Shown: positions 8,230-16,103, counted from the first letter of the stretch. The stretch is 24,960 bases of DNA from Candidatus Bathyarchaeota archaeon (GCA_018396395.1 JAGTQN010000012.1:1-24960), one strand, 5' to 3'. Numbers and translations are program-made. The notes: generated from the letters alone by a model not told the origin.

Positions 8230-8693
8230 TTTTGAACTTACGAGAAGATTAAGATTAATAATGAGGCTAAGACTTTCTATCAAGTTTAGAAGGTTCTATG
8301 AGGACATTTAAGTTTAAGTTACAATTTAATTTTTATTTTGAAATTTAACTTTTGAATCTTCTGCACCTTTCGTTTAATTTAAGAATGATTCGGGGCTCTT
8401 AACCGGGCAATGTGGGTAGGCTGAAAAAGCTAGATTTTTATAGATATAAACAAATTTCCATTAAGGATTATTTAGGAGAATTGTATCTTATTATATTATA
8501 TTCTATCATGCTCACTTTCGAGGCATTCTTCCTTCTTTAGGTATTAAAGCCTCAGAACTGGTTCAATTCATCCATCACCGTCTATATCATATACTGTGAA
8601 ATCACTTCACTATTGGCCCTCCAAACCTTTTTCTTGATTTTTCTTTTTTGTTCATGAAGTATCAAAATATGGAAGCTTTGGGAATGTATAGAT
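8230..8693. other. 464-bp A+T-rich intergenic region, no gene recognised
   Basis: No reading frame with protein-like content. The stretch 8300-8380 is very A+T-rich. A TATA-like TTTTATAGATATAAA lies near 8435-8449. Small hairpins occur (CTTTA 8535-8539 with TAAAG 8545-8549; GTGAA with TTCAC near 8599-8613), and plus-strand T-runs at about 8629-8651 resemble a terminator. An unannotated small RNA between about 8460 and 8650 is possible but not shown. The region also separates two convergent genes. Confidence 0.4.
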
Positions 8694-9395
8694 CTATTTA
8701 ACGATAGAAAGGCTTCTTTGCCCTTCTTCACAAAGGTCGCCTAAGGGACAATTCTGGCAAAGGGGCCTCTTACGGCAATAATCCTTTGCCAGCCTCACGA
8801 TAAGGGCCCGAAACTCCTTAAATAAATCGGGATTTTTTGGAAGCTGTTCTTGAATCCAAAGACGAAGCCCCTCATAAGGAAGGCTTTCGGCTTCTCGAAA
8901 GCCAAGCCTTCCAAAGATCCTTCTCGTATAGGCATCTACCGGAAAAATCCTTTTGTTAGCAGCGTAAAGCAGTATCGAATCAGCTGTTTCGAGGCCAACG
9001 CCCTTTATTGAGATGAGCTCATCTCTGAGCTTATCTAGCGATTCGCTCATGAAAGCTTCTATGCTTCCTCCATAGCTACTGCAAATATATGAGGCAACTG
9101 CCTTAAGACGCTCCGCCTTTTGTCTATAAAATCCAGCCGATCTTATGAGGTTCTGGAGGAGATCCAAGGGAGCTTCAGCGATAGACTTGGGCTCTATCGG
9201 AAAAGTTCCCTTGAGTTTGTCCATCGCCTTCTCAACATTCTTCCAGTTCGTCCTCTGGGTGAGAATAGCGCCAATGAGGATCTCAAAGGTGGATTCGGCA
9301 GGCCACCAGCCTTGGCTCCCAAATTTACCCATCAGACGCTCGTAGATAGTCCTAAGGTCTATAGGGCGTTGGAATCTTTCTTCACCTTTTTTCAT
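8694..9395 (-). CDS. HhH-GPD DNA glycosylase, MagIII/endonuclease III-like
   Basis: A 233-residue base-excision DNA repair glycosylase. The N-terminus has GWWPAESTFEILIGAILTQR (residues 29-48), the signature of the endonuclease III-related branch that includes 3-methyladenine glycosylase MagIII. The helix-hairpin-helix is ISIKGVGLETADSILLYA followed by FPVDAYTRRI with the catalytic Asp154. Where bifunctional Nth enzymes carry the lyase lysine (GVGRKTA), this protein has Glu136, so it should be a monofunctional glycosylase. A C-terminal Cys cluster, C-X5-C-X2-C-X5-C (residues 207, 213, 216, 222), should bind a 4Fe-4S cluster. Substrate probably alkylated purines, by family. ATG start; a TATA-like CCTTAAAACA lies about 38 nt upstream. 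Confidence 0.85.
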   Translation of the reverse strand: MKKGEERFQRPIDLRTIYERLMGKFGSQGWWPAESTFEILIGAILTQRTNWKNVEKAMDKLKGTFPIEPKSIAEAPLDLLQNLIRSAGFYRQKAERLKAVASYICSSYGGSIEAFMSESLDKLRDELISIKGVGLETADSILLYAANKRIFPVDAYTRRIFGRLGFREAESLPYEGLRLWIQEQLPKNPDLFKEFRALIVRLAKDYCRKRPLCQNCPLGDLCEEGQRSLSIVK

Positions 9396-9536
9396 AGTAA
9401 TCAGCTCTTCGCTAAGGTTCCAAGAAAATGTTTTAAGGAACTTAATTCTATAAAAGCAAAAAGTTCCAAGAGTCCTTGAGTTTCGAGGAAGGGAACAAAG
9501 GAAGCCTTTGCTTCGAATAGGTGGTGTTAAGGTTTA
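9396..9536. promoter_or_regulatory. Divergent promoter region
   Basis: Between the glycosylase (minus) and the aCPSF2-like nuclease (plus). On the minus strand CCTTAAAACA at about 9428-9438 would start transcription near 9407, just before the ATG at 9395. On the plus strand CTATAAAAG at 9448-9456 would start near 9478 and leave a leader of about 59 nt. Confidence 0.4.
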
Positions 9537-10799
9537 TTGGAAATTAGGTTCCTAGGAGGTACGGAGACAGTCGGGAAATCGGGAGTCCTGGTGAAGGCTG
9601 GAGGAGCCTCAATCCTCCTAGACTATGGAGTTGCCATTAATCACATTCCCAGTTTTCCCATGCATGTAGCCCCTAAGGATGTGGATGCCATAGTCGTCAC
9701 CCATGCCCATCTCGACCATAGCGGTGCCATTCCCCTTCTTCATGTATCCAGCCACATTCCCGTCTATGGACTTGCTGTCACCTTCGAACTCCTAGAACTC
9801 CTTGTTAAGGACTTTCTGAGGCTTTCTGGTTACTATCTTCCCTATGAATACTTAGACCTGAAGACGACCCTATCCCTTTCCCATCCCGTTTCATATGGAC
9901 AGGAAGTGAAAATCAAGGATGCTACGATACGTTTTATCTCATCTGGTCATATTCCAGGAAGCACCCAAGTCCTCATCTCCGATGGAAAGCGTAGCCTCCT
10001 CTACACGAGCGACATCAATGACACGGATACTGCCCTTTTAAAGGCGGCTGAGCCAATTCAAGATCCCATCGATGCCATCATCATCGAGAGTACTTATGCC
10101 GAGGAAGATCATCCTGAGCGAAGGAAACTTGAAGCAAGCTTCATAGAAAGTGTCTATAAGGTTGTTGGGAATGGAGGAACAGTCCTCGTGCCAGCCTTTG
10201 GCGTTGGAAGGTCCCAGGAGATCCTTTGCATCCTAGCGAAGTATAACTTTGAGTTTCCTGTGACGGTTGATGGGATGGCCGTCAGTGCCAACGAGATCCT
10301 CATGAGGCATCCATCGATGCTTAGGGATCCCGATCTTTTCAAACGATCCATAGGCATGGCGGACTGGGTTTCTGGATGGAAGGAGAGGAAGAGGGTCCTT
10401 AAGAAGGCTGGGATCATCGTGGCACCTGCTGGTATGCTAAGGGGCGGGCTTGCAGTCTATTATGCTGAAAGACTTGCCAAGGTAAAACAAAATGCCATAT
10501 TCCTCGTCAGTTACCAGATTCCTTGGAAACCGGGTAGCGAACTCCTTGAACACAAGCGCTTCATCATAAACGGGAAGGCGAAGAAGGTCGAAGCCCTAGT
10601 TGAAAGGTTCGACTTTTCCTCCCACATCGGAAGCTCTGGGCTCAGAAGACTTTTGAAGGGTCTCAAGGGCGCTTCGGATCCAATCAAGGTCTTCACAGTC
10701 CATGGAGAGAGACGCAGTTGTCAAGGCCTAGCGAGATGGGCATCGGAAAATGGCTTCGAGGCTTTGGCGCCGAAAGTTGGGGATACCTTCGAAATTTAA
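9537..10799 (+). CDS. Beta-CASP metallo-beta-lactamase nuclease, aCPSF2-like
   Basis: A 420-residue RNA nuclease of the beta-CASP family, at the length and domain plan of archaeal aCPSF2 (RNase J-like 5'-3' exonuclease/endonuclease; no KH domains, unlike aCPSF1). Metal-binding HAHLDH lies at residues 56-61; later ligands are in SSGHIPGSTQ and YTSDIN. The beta-CASP insert begins near IIESTYAEEDHPER (motif A) and includes VLVPAFGVGRSQEIL. Later motifs are DFSSHIGSSGLRRLL and VFTVHGE (motif C His). Expected role: RNA maturation or decay in the cytoplasm. Start is TTG; an in-frame TAA at 9528-9530 rules out extension. Ribosome site weak (AAGG). Confidence 0.88.
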   Translation: MEIRFLGGTETVGKSGVLVKAGGASILLDYGVAINHIPSFPMHVAPKDVDAIVVTHAHLDHSGAIPLLHVSSHIPVYGLAVTFELLELLVKDFLRLSGYYLPYEYLDLKTTLSLSHPVSYGQEVKIKDATIRFISSGHIPGSTQVLISDGKRSLLYTSDINDTDTALLKAAEPIQDPIDAIIIESTYAEEDHPERRKLEASFIESVYKVVGNGGTVLVPAFGVGRSQEILCILAKYNFEFPVTVDGMAVSANEILMRHPSMLRDPDLFKRSIGMADWVSGWKERKRVLKKAGIIVAPAGMLRGGLAVYYAERLAKVKQNAIFLVSYQIPWKPGSELLEHKRFIINGKAKKVEALVERFDFSSHIGSSGLRRLLKGLKGASDPIKVFTVHGERRSCQGLARWASENGFEALAPKVGDTFEI

Positions 10800-10966
10800 A
10801 TTAATGCTTTGTGGCTTAATTCTTTTTTCCGGTTTTCCCTTCCGTCTCTGAACGGCAAAATGGTCGATTTACGGAAACTTTCGGAAACAGCTCCATGACT
10901 CGGAGACTGAAAACGCTCCCATAACCTATAAACCATAAATTAAGCCCCAAAGCTAAATTAATTAAA
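10795..10966. repeat. 172-bp MITE-like inverted-repeat element
   Basis: GCTTTGTGGCTTAATT at 10806-10821 is matched in inverted orientation by 10938-10953 (15 of 16 identical), and both arms are flanked outward by TTAAT-rich sequence (10795-10805 and 10954-10966). Inside, a second looser pairing links the region 10832-10851 with 10900-10914 (shared GTTTTC and GTCTC blocks). No coding capacity. It may be a miniature inverted-repeat transposable element or a structured RNA. It begins at the stop codon of the aCPSF2-like gene. Confidence 0.45.
10821..10830 (+). terminator. T-run terminator after the aCPSF2-like gene
   Basis: TTCTTTTTT ends at 10828, about 25 nt after the stop codon, and fits an archaeal oligo-T terminator. 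It follows directly on the left arm of the inverted repeat, so both could form a stem-plus-T signal if the repeat folds. Confidence 0.45.
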
Positions 10967-11169
10967 ATTCGCTATAATGCCAATGCCCTTCCAACCGATT
11001 ATCCTGAGCATCCATTTATTCCTGATTTTCTTCAAAATATGGAATTACAATCGTAGGCTACGGTTAAAGGAGTTTTCCAAGGAATCTTATCACTTAAGGC
11101 CATCGCAGAAAAATGAATATTGGATTATGGAGGCTGAAAAATAAGGAACCTGAAGAATAATGTCTTCCC
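10967..11169. other. Non-coding remainder of a 595-bp gap
   Basis: Between the inverted-repeat element and the DHH-like remnant I see no protein-like frame, tRNA or terminator. An AAAGGAG at about 11067 is not followed by a usable frame. Confidence 0.4.
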
Positions 11170-11363
11170 ATGAAGACTTGGATCTTTATCCTTGGAGGCT
11201 TCGATGGGGCTTGTGCCAGAGCAATAGCTTTATCCGTCCATCCCGAAGCCAAGTATTCATCACCCATCCTTATGGCTTCTCCAAGATCTAAAGACTGAGG
11301 GCGAAGGGGATAGTCTCATATTATGCAATGGGGCTTTGCTGATGTAGCCTCAATGAACCCTAG
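11170..11363 (+). pseudogene. Truncated, frameshifted DHH-family phosphoesterase remnant
   Basis: A frame opened by ATG at 11170 reads MKTWIFILGGFDGACARAIA, then LSVHPEAKYSSP, ending in TGA at 11296-11298. The next frame from 11285 continues as DLKTEGEGDSLILCNGAL to a TAG at 11345-11347, and a third frame gives ADVASMNP. The order and wording resemble the start of archaeal DHH phosphoesterases (GDxDGVCSAAIAL, a P-A-V-F-SSP strand, then DL--EGD-VIICDIAL). The catalytic GDxDG is degraded to GGFDG, and the rest of the about 300-residue gene is missing; the PHP gene's 3' end lies at 11395. Recognition is by eye over a short span, so this is tentative. Confidence 0.4.
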
Positions 11364-11394
11364 AAATTTTAGAATGAAAATAGTCCTTTCGCGT

Positions 11395-12213
11395 TTATCT
11401 TGCCCTTGGAAGTTCCAACTCAGAAATCTTTAGAAAGCTTTTCTTTCTTTTTGAGAAAAGGACGATTTCTTCATAGCCGACATCTTTCAGGAGAGCTAAA
11501 GCCTTATCAAAATCCATGCCAACCTCCATGGGACTGTGGGCATCGGAGCCAAGGGTGACAGGAACTCCGGCCCTATGACACATAATTAAGAAATCCTTGC
11601 TTGGGTATATCTCCTGGACAGGTTTCCTTAGACCCGAGGTATTAACCTCGATGCATAAATGATTTTTTCGGAGGGCTTCTACAGCCTCGGCATAAAAACT
11701 CTTAAGATCAACCTTTGGCTTGAACCCAAATTTTTTCACTAAGTCCGGATGCGCCATCACATCGAAAAGTCTTGACTCGATCGATTTGGATAAGGCTTTA
11801 AAGTAATCCCTGTAGAGGGATTCTAGATCCACTTCTGTGTAACGGTAGGCATACCTTGGATCATCGAAAAACCAATCTCCTAGGGAATGGACCGAGCCTA
11901 GAACATAGTCGAAGGGATACTTGCCCAGAAGGATACGGATTTCTTCCACCTTCCCATCAGAATAGTCAACCTCGGCTCCAAGGCGTACCTGACAACCGAG
12001 GGATGATGAAATGCTCTTGACCTCCTCAATCTTCTCCACATAATCTGCGACTTTATCGAGAGGCATGGAGTATTCCCTTCTATCTACATGTAGAATTATA
12101 TGATCCGAGAAGCCTACTTCTTTAAATCCCTTGGAAATAGCCTCTTTGATATAATCGATAGGTTCGCCGTGGGCATGGCCGCACATGGAAGTATGGATAT
12201 GATAATCTATCAT
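11395..12213 (-). CDS. PHP-domain phosphoesterase, histidinol-phosphatase (HisJ/HisK) family
   Basis: A 272-residue PHP-superfamily metal-dependent phosphoesterase. All metal-site blocks are there: MIDYHIHTSMCGHA at the very start, FSDH, RLGAEVDY, LGSVHSLGDW, MAHPDL, IEVNTSG and LGSDAHSP. It is closest to the HisJ/HisK class, which dephosphorylates histidinol phosphate in histidine synthesis, but no other his gene is in the window and a different phosphoester substrate is possible. I chose the ATG at 12213 rather than the TTG at 12240: it places DYHIHT at the N-terminus as in the family, and GAGG lies about 10 nt upstream. An A+T-rich TATA-like box at about 12270-12281 (minus) may drive it. 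Confidence 0.82.
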   Translation of the reverse strand: MIDYHIHTSMCGHAHGEPIDYIKEAISKGFKEVGFSDHIILHVDRREYSMPLDKVADYVEKIEEVKSISSSLGCQVRLGAEVDYSDGKVEEIRILLGKYPFDYVLGSVHSLGDWFFDDPRYAYRYTEVDLESLYRDYFKALSKSIESRLFDVMAHPDLVKKFGFKPKVDLKSFYAEAVEALRKNHLCIEVNTSGLRKPVQEIYPSKDFLIMCHRAGVPVTLGSDAHSPMEVGMDFDKALALLKDVGYEEIVLFSKRKKSFLKISELELPRAR

Positions 12214-12350
12214 TTTCGTAAACCTCAAAAAATACGTCAAGGCAGGGAAAAGGAAAGAGCGTATATGGATTTTAATTTAATCGTGTATAGCCTAAAGCTC
12301 TAATATACTTATCCTACTACTTTACACTAACCAACCGTAACGTTTCCTAG

Positions 12351-13439
12351 TTAATCCCTCCAGACTTTCTCGAAGAGCCTCAAGAAGTTTAGGCCTAGGA
12401 CCTTCAGTATCTCTTCGTCTGAGAAGCCTGAGGCTACGAGAGCCTTTGTAACATTAAGGGTCTTTGCCATTGTTTCAAAGCCCCTCACATAGAAGCTTTC
12501 GTAATAAGTATGGCTTTGGTACCAAGCCTCCGGATACCTATCCTTCGATTCGGCTAATCGCTTCTGGGCTAAAGCTCGAAGCCTATCAACGTTTTCCTTC
12601 CTCTGAAACTCCTGGATATCAGGCCCAAGGCCTACATGATCGATGCCAACAAGGTTTTCGACATATTTAATGTGAGCGATGTAATCTTCGAAGGTTGCTC
12701 CCCCACCATCCTTAAGAAAAGTCGATTCTGCGACGATGCCCATAACACCCCCCTTCTCTGCAAGGGCTTGGATAGCCTCATCCGTTTTAGCCCTTCTCCA
12801 GTTCATGGGTTTGAGGGCCCTTACAGTCGTATGGGTGAAGGCAACAGGATCCTTGGAAGTCTCAATAGCCTCAATTGTTGTCTTATCGCCACAATGGGAA
12901 AGATCTACAAGGATGCCGAGGCGGTTCATTTCCTCGATCAATTCGACACCAAAACGGCTTAGCCCTCCATCAGTCCTCTCGAAACAACCATCCCCTGCAA
13001 GGCTTCTAGTGCTATACGTGGGCTGAATGATCATGACACCAATCCTTCGAAATAAGCTAAGAAGACTTAGATCCCCCTCTAAGGGATCTGAGTTCTGGAA
13101 GCCGAGGATGATTCCTGGAACTCCAAGCTCCTTCGCCCTTTTCACATCCTCAGGGCTCTTGATGAGTTTAATCTTATCAAAGCCTATGTTTTCCATACCC
13201 CTGAGAACCCAGGCAATGTTCCTGCAAGCCTGCCCAAGGCTGTCATAAACCGCCACCGTCAGGTTTACTGAGGTTATACCGCCATCGACAAGGATACGAT
13301 AATAGTCTTGGAACCTCTGGAAGGTTCCTGACTCATCCCTGAAGCTGAAGTAAGAGAGGGCATTGATAACAATCGCCTTTTTGTGAAGCTCTAAGGCCCT
13401 TTCCTCCTCAGAACGGCTTATGCTTTCAAGAATTCCCAT
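12351..13439 (-). CDS. M19 membrane-dipeptidase family protein with altered metal site
   Basis: A 362-residue TIM-barrel protein of the renal/membrane dipeptidase family (PF01244). Retained: ILVDLSHCGDKTT and AFTHTTVRAL, which carry the two beta-metal histidines, SLAGDGCFERTDGGLSRFG, and VGIDHVGLGPDI. Changed: the HND motif near the start is INALSYF, and the bridging glutamate position (canonical VEG) is GFQNSD. The same GFQN and GLN/NAL variants occur in a recognisable subfamily of M19 homologues, so this is a subfamily trait rather than decay; the reaction may not be dipeptide hydrolysis. No signal peptide or membrane segment is seen, so it should be cytoplasmic. ATG start with GGGA about 6 nt upstream. 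It is followed after 137 bp by the PHP gene on the same strand. Confidence 0.75.
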   Translation of the reverse strand: MGILESISRSEEERALELHKKAIVINALSYFSFRDESGTFQRFQDYYRILVDGGITSVNLTVAVYDSLGQACRNIAWVLRGMENIGFDKIKLIKSPEDVKRAKELGVPGIILGFQNSDPLEGDLSLLSLFRRIGVMIIQPTYSTRSLAGDGCFERTDGGLSRFGVELIEEMNRLGILVDLSHCGDKTTIEAIETSKDPVAFTHTTVRALKPMNWRRAKTDEAIQALAEKGGVMGIVAESTFLKDGGGATFEDYIAHIKYVENLVGIDHVGLGPDIQEFQRKENVDRLRALAQKRLAESKDRYPEAWYQSHTYYESFYVRGFETMAKTLNVTKALVASGFSDEEILKVLGLNFLRLFEKVWRD

Positions 13440-13657
13440 AAGAATCCCGATCCCTAGTTTCTATATCGAAGCTCCATTTCTATGAGGGAATTTAAGCATT
13501 ACTAAACTTCTACCGAAGAAAGGCTAAGGGGGTGAAGCTTTCATGTATTCCTGAATTGGCAAAGGCTTTGAACTTCCTTAAAAAAGCTAGAATCGAAAAG
13601 CTCTTTTGAAGAAAGGGACGAAAGGAAGTATGTATGTAGGTAGGAGATGTTTTCCAC
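13440..13657. promoter_or_regulatory. Divergent intergenic region between dipeptidase homologue and oxidoreductase
   Basis: A 218-bp region serving two divergent genes. A CTTAAAAAAG near 13577-13586 and a GGGAATTTAAG near 13485-13495 are TATA-like. A GTATGTATGTAGGTAG tetranucleotide-like repeat at about 13629-13644 leads into GGAGATG, a probable ribosome site for the ATG at 13658. No other gene is seen. Confidence 0.35.
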
Positions 13658-14680
13658 ATGGACGAAGGACTTAGGGTAGCCATAATCGGGTGCGGATGGG
13701 CGGGAGAGCAGCATGCTAGGGCCTATTCCTCCATCCCTGAGGTAAAGCTACTAGCGACGGTGGATTCTGATGGCGGAAAGGCTAGGGAATTGGCAAAGAG
13801 ATGGGGGGCTGAAGCTTGGTATGATGATTATAGGGTGGTCCTCAGGGATCCGAGGATAGATGCTGTAAGCATATGTCTTCCTCACTACTTACATTCCAAA
13901 GTTTCCGTAGAGTCGGCTGAGGCTGGAAAGCACATTCTTTGCGAAAAGCCTATGGCAAATAGTTTGGAGGAGGCTGATGAGATGATAAGGGCTACAAGGA
14001 AGGCAGGCGTCACTCTGATGATTGCCGAGAATGTAAGATTCCATCCAATTAACATGAAGATCAAGGAACTGATTGGGATGGGCTTCATAGGCGAAGTCTT
14101 TCTTGCCCGTATCTTCAGGGACCATGAGATGCATGATTATCTAAGGAGGCGTCCATGGTTCCTAAATAGGAAGGAGGCTGGAGGTGGGATTTGGATGTCG
14201 GGTGGTATCCATGACGTAGATGCCTTAATGATGATTTTAGGAGACGTGGAAACAGTTACCCTTTTCCAGGCAAAAAAGGTATTCTCCGAAATGGAAGGGG
14301 ATGATACTTCGGTCGCCATCCTTCGGTTCCAAGACGGAGCCCTTGGAATCGTAACGGAAAGCTTTTCTACGAGGACCTTCAAGCCCATTTGCCCCAATGG
14401 TTGCCCTTTTATCATTAACGGCAGTATAGGGACCATAAGGACCTTTCTAGATGGGGTTGAGGTTTATGGGGAAAAGGTTGGGAGCCCGGATAGAAGTATC
14501 CATATAAAGGTGGAAGGAAGGGACACCTTTATCGAGGAGGTTAAACATTTCGTAGAGTGTGTGAAAAAACGTGAAATCCCCATAACTTCAGGAGAGGAGG
14601 AGAGGAAGACTTTAGCTGTCGTATGCGCGGGTTATGAATCCCTAGAAAAGGGAAGTATTCCCATAAGGGTTAGGTATTAG
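13658..14680 (+). CDS. Gfo/Idh/MocA-family NAD(P)-dependent oxidoreductase
   Basis: A 340-residue sugar-type dehydrogenase. The N-terminal Rossmann fold shows RVAIIGCGWAGEQHARAY (residues 6-23). The family active-site EKPMANSLEEADEM follows near residue 96, with the catalytic lysine of EKP. The C-terminal domain has RPWFLNRKEAGGGIWMSGGI and HDVDALMMILGD. Family members oxidise sugars, inositols or sugar acids with NAD(P); the substrate here is unknown. The enolase-superfamily gene begins 98 bp downstream on the same strand, suggesting a sugar or sugar-acid pathway, although a separate promoter is visible for it. A second, dead gene of this family lies at 17238-18218. Confidence 0.88.
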   Translation: MDEGLRVAIIGCGWAGEQHARAYSSIPEVKLLATVDSDGGKARELAKRWGAEAWYDDYRVVLRDPRIDAVSICLPHYLHSKVSVESAEAGKHILCEKPMANSLEEADEMIRATRKAGVTLMIAENVRFHPINMKIKELIGMGFIGEVFLARIFRDHEMHDYLRRRPWFLNRKEAGGGIWMSGGIHDVDALMMILGDVETVTLFQAKKVFSEMEGDDTSVAILRFQDGALGIVTESFSTRTFKPICPNGCPFIINGSIGTIRTFLDGVEVYGEKVGSPDRSIHIKVEGRDTFIEEVKHFVECVKKREIPITSGEEERKTLAVVCAGYESLEKGSIPIRVRY

Positions 14681-14723
14681 CTTCAAAGATGCTAGCCATC
14701 TGTACTGACTGCCCAGGAAAATC

Positions 14724-14768
14724 TTTTTATCGTAAGCATCCTGCAAACTTTCTAACGAATAAAGGAGG
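14724..14768 (+). promoter_or_regulatory. Promoter and strong ribosome binding site for the enolase-family gene
   Basis: A TATA-like CTTTTTATC at about 14723-14731 predicts a start near 14753. A near-perfect Shine-Dalgarno AAAGGAGG at 14761-14768 lies 10 nt before the TTG start at 14779 and fixes that unusual start codon. Confidence 0.6.
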
Positions 14769-14778
14769 AAGGTAAGCA

Positions 14779-15831
14779 TTGAAGATCGTGAAGGTTGAGT
14801 CCTTCCTCATAGACATTCCTTGGAAAGAAGAAGTGAGGAAATACATGGCTTGGGCAGCCCAGGGATCGAGAACATGGCTCTATAAGGTCCATACGGATGA
14901 TGGCATCGTAGGTTTATGCGAGAACCCAAGGGATGCGAGGGGGCTTGCTTCCCAGCTTATCGGTAGGAACCCCTTCGATTTCATACTAGACGATTCTGTA
15001 TGGCCGCTCCAAGAAGCCCTATACGACATCATGGCTCAGGCTTTGAAGGTACCTATATACAAGGTCCTAGGCCATAAGTATCGAAATAAAGTTCCGGTCT
15101 GCTATTGGAGCCACCACTTCCCACCTGAGGTTTTGGCTAAGGAGGCCATTAAGGCAGCTGAGGAGGGCTTTACTGTCCACAAGTTCAAGGCCAGGCCTCA
15201 TTACGATCCTGTAGAGCAGGTTAAGGCGATTTCTGAAGCTGTTCCTGAGATGGCCATCATCCCAGACGCCAACGGAAGCCTTTGGCTCCCATCCAAAGCC
15301 ATCAGTTTTGCCAGGAAAGTTGAGCGCTACAATATCTTCTGCCTCGAGAGCCCCATCCCCCAGTCTGATGTGGAAGGTTACTTGACTATTAAGGCAAAGG
15401 TTGACGTGCCCATAGCCATTCACATGGGCGATCCAGATCCCATCATCTCTTTGGCTACAGATATGGTCGATTACTATGTCCTCGAGGTTCCAGGAGTTTG
15501 GTCAACCTTCCGCTATGCAGCCGCAGCCGAAGTTGCAGGCGGAACGATGACGGCCAGCGGAGCTGAAGGGAAGGGCTATACCGTCGGGGGACGCCCAGTA
15601 TGGCTTGAGGGCTTTGGAAGGACAGCCATTGCCGAAGCTTTTCAAGTCCATCTTGCCGCCGTGATAAAAATGTCAACCCTTCCCAGCCCCTTCTTTCTTC
15701 ATCGCCTGAGGGAGCACACTTTGGCTGAGGATCCGCTGATGGTGAGGGAAGGTCAAGTAGAAGTCCCTGAGAAACCAGGACTCGGCATAACGCTGGATGA
15801 AAGGGCCCTTAAGAAGTATCTCGTCTCATAA
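14779..15831 (+). CDS. Mandelate racemase/muconate lactonizing-type enolase superfamily protein
   Basis: A 350-residue two-domain enolase-superfamily protein. The N-terminal capping domain begins KIVKVESFLIDIPW. The barrel has a KxK motif, VHKFKARP (Lys135, Lys137), the base pair of mandelate-racemase-like members. Metal ligands are Asp163 (IIPDANGSLW) and Glu190 (FCLESPIP). The third ligand position, usually a Glu or Asp in ADES, reads IAIHMGDPDP, so the ligand may be His215, Asp218 or absent; such IALH-like variants exist in sugar-acid dehydratase-like branches. Reaction not identifiable: dehydration or epimerisation of a sugar acid is most likely. TTG start fixed by a strong ribosome site. 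It follows the Gfo/Idh/MocA oxidoreductase. Confidence 0.8.
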   Translation: MKIVKVESFLIDIPWKEEVRKYMAWAAQGSRTWLYKVHTDDGIVGLCENPRDARGLASQLIGRNPFDFILDDSVWPLQEALYDIMAQALKVPIYKVLGHKYRNKVPVCYWSHHFPPEVLAKEAIKAAEEGFTVHKFKARPHYDPVEQVKAISEAVPEMAIIPDANGSLWLPSKAISFARKVERYNIFCLESPIPQSDVEGYLTIKAKVDVPIAIHMGDPDPIISLATDMVDYYVLEVPGVWSTFRYAAAAEVAGGTMTASGAEGKGYTVGGRPVWLEGFGRTAIAEAFQVHLAAVIKMSTLPSPFFLHRLREHTLAEDPLMVREGQVEVPEKPGLGITLDERALKKYLVS

Positions 15832-15840
15832 TGTTTGACC

Positions 15841-15859
15841 TTTTTTCTTTTTCTTTTTG
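15841..15859 (+). terminator. Poly-T terminator
   Basis: Three T-runs (6, 5 and 5) separated by single C residues begin 10 nt after the stop codon of the enolase-family gene, a typical archaeal intrinsic terminator. Confidence 0.7.
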
Positions 15860-16103
15860 TATGATCTTCCCTCAGATTCGATATAAATTTAAAAAAGTAG
15901 CCCAGTTTCTTAAGTAGATAATTATAGCTATCATTTAATCCATCAAAGGGAGAACTTGAAACATCAAAAGATAACATCACATAAGGAAATATGTCGAAAA
16001 ATTTAAGGAACCTTAAACCTTACATATTCGCATAGAATAGAATGCTTTTAAGCTTAAGATAGAGCCTTATAGAAAGAGTATAGTAGGTGAGGGAGTTTTC
16101 CCT
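15860..16103. other. Convergent A+T-rich spacer
   Basis: Spacer between the terminator and the 3' end of the HtrA-like gene. It contains a TTAAGCTTAA palindrome near 16049-16058 but no protein-like frame or RNA gene that I recognise. Confidence 0.4.

Noticed and set aside
8559..8575. GGTTCAATTC resembling a tRNA T-loop
   Set aside because: No matching T-stem, anticodon arm or acceptor stem around it.
15753..15980. 75-codon minus-strand frame over the enolase-gene end and terminator
   Set aside because: Covers a poly-T terminator and antisense coding sequence; lysine-rich translation of that tract only.
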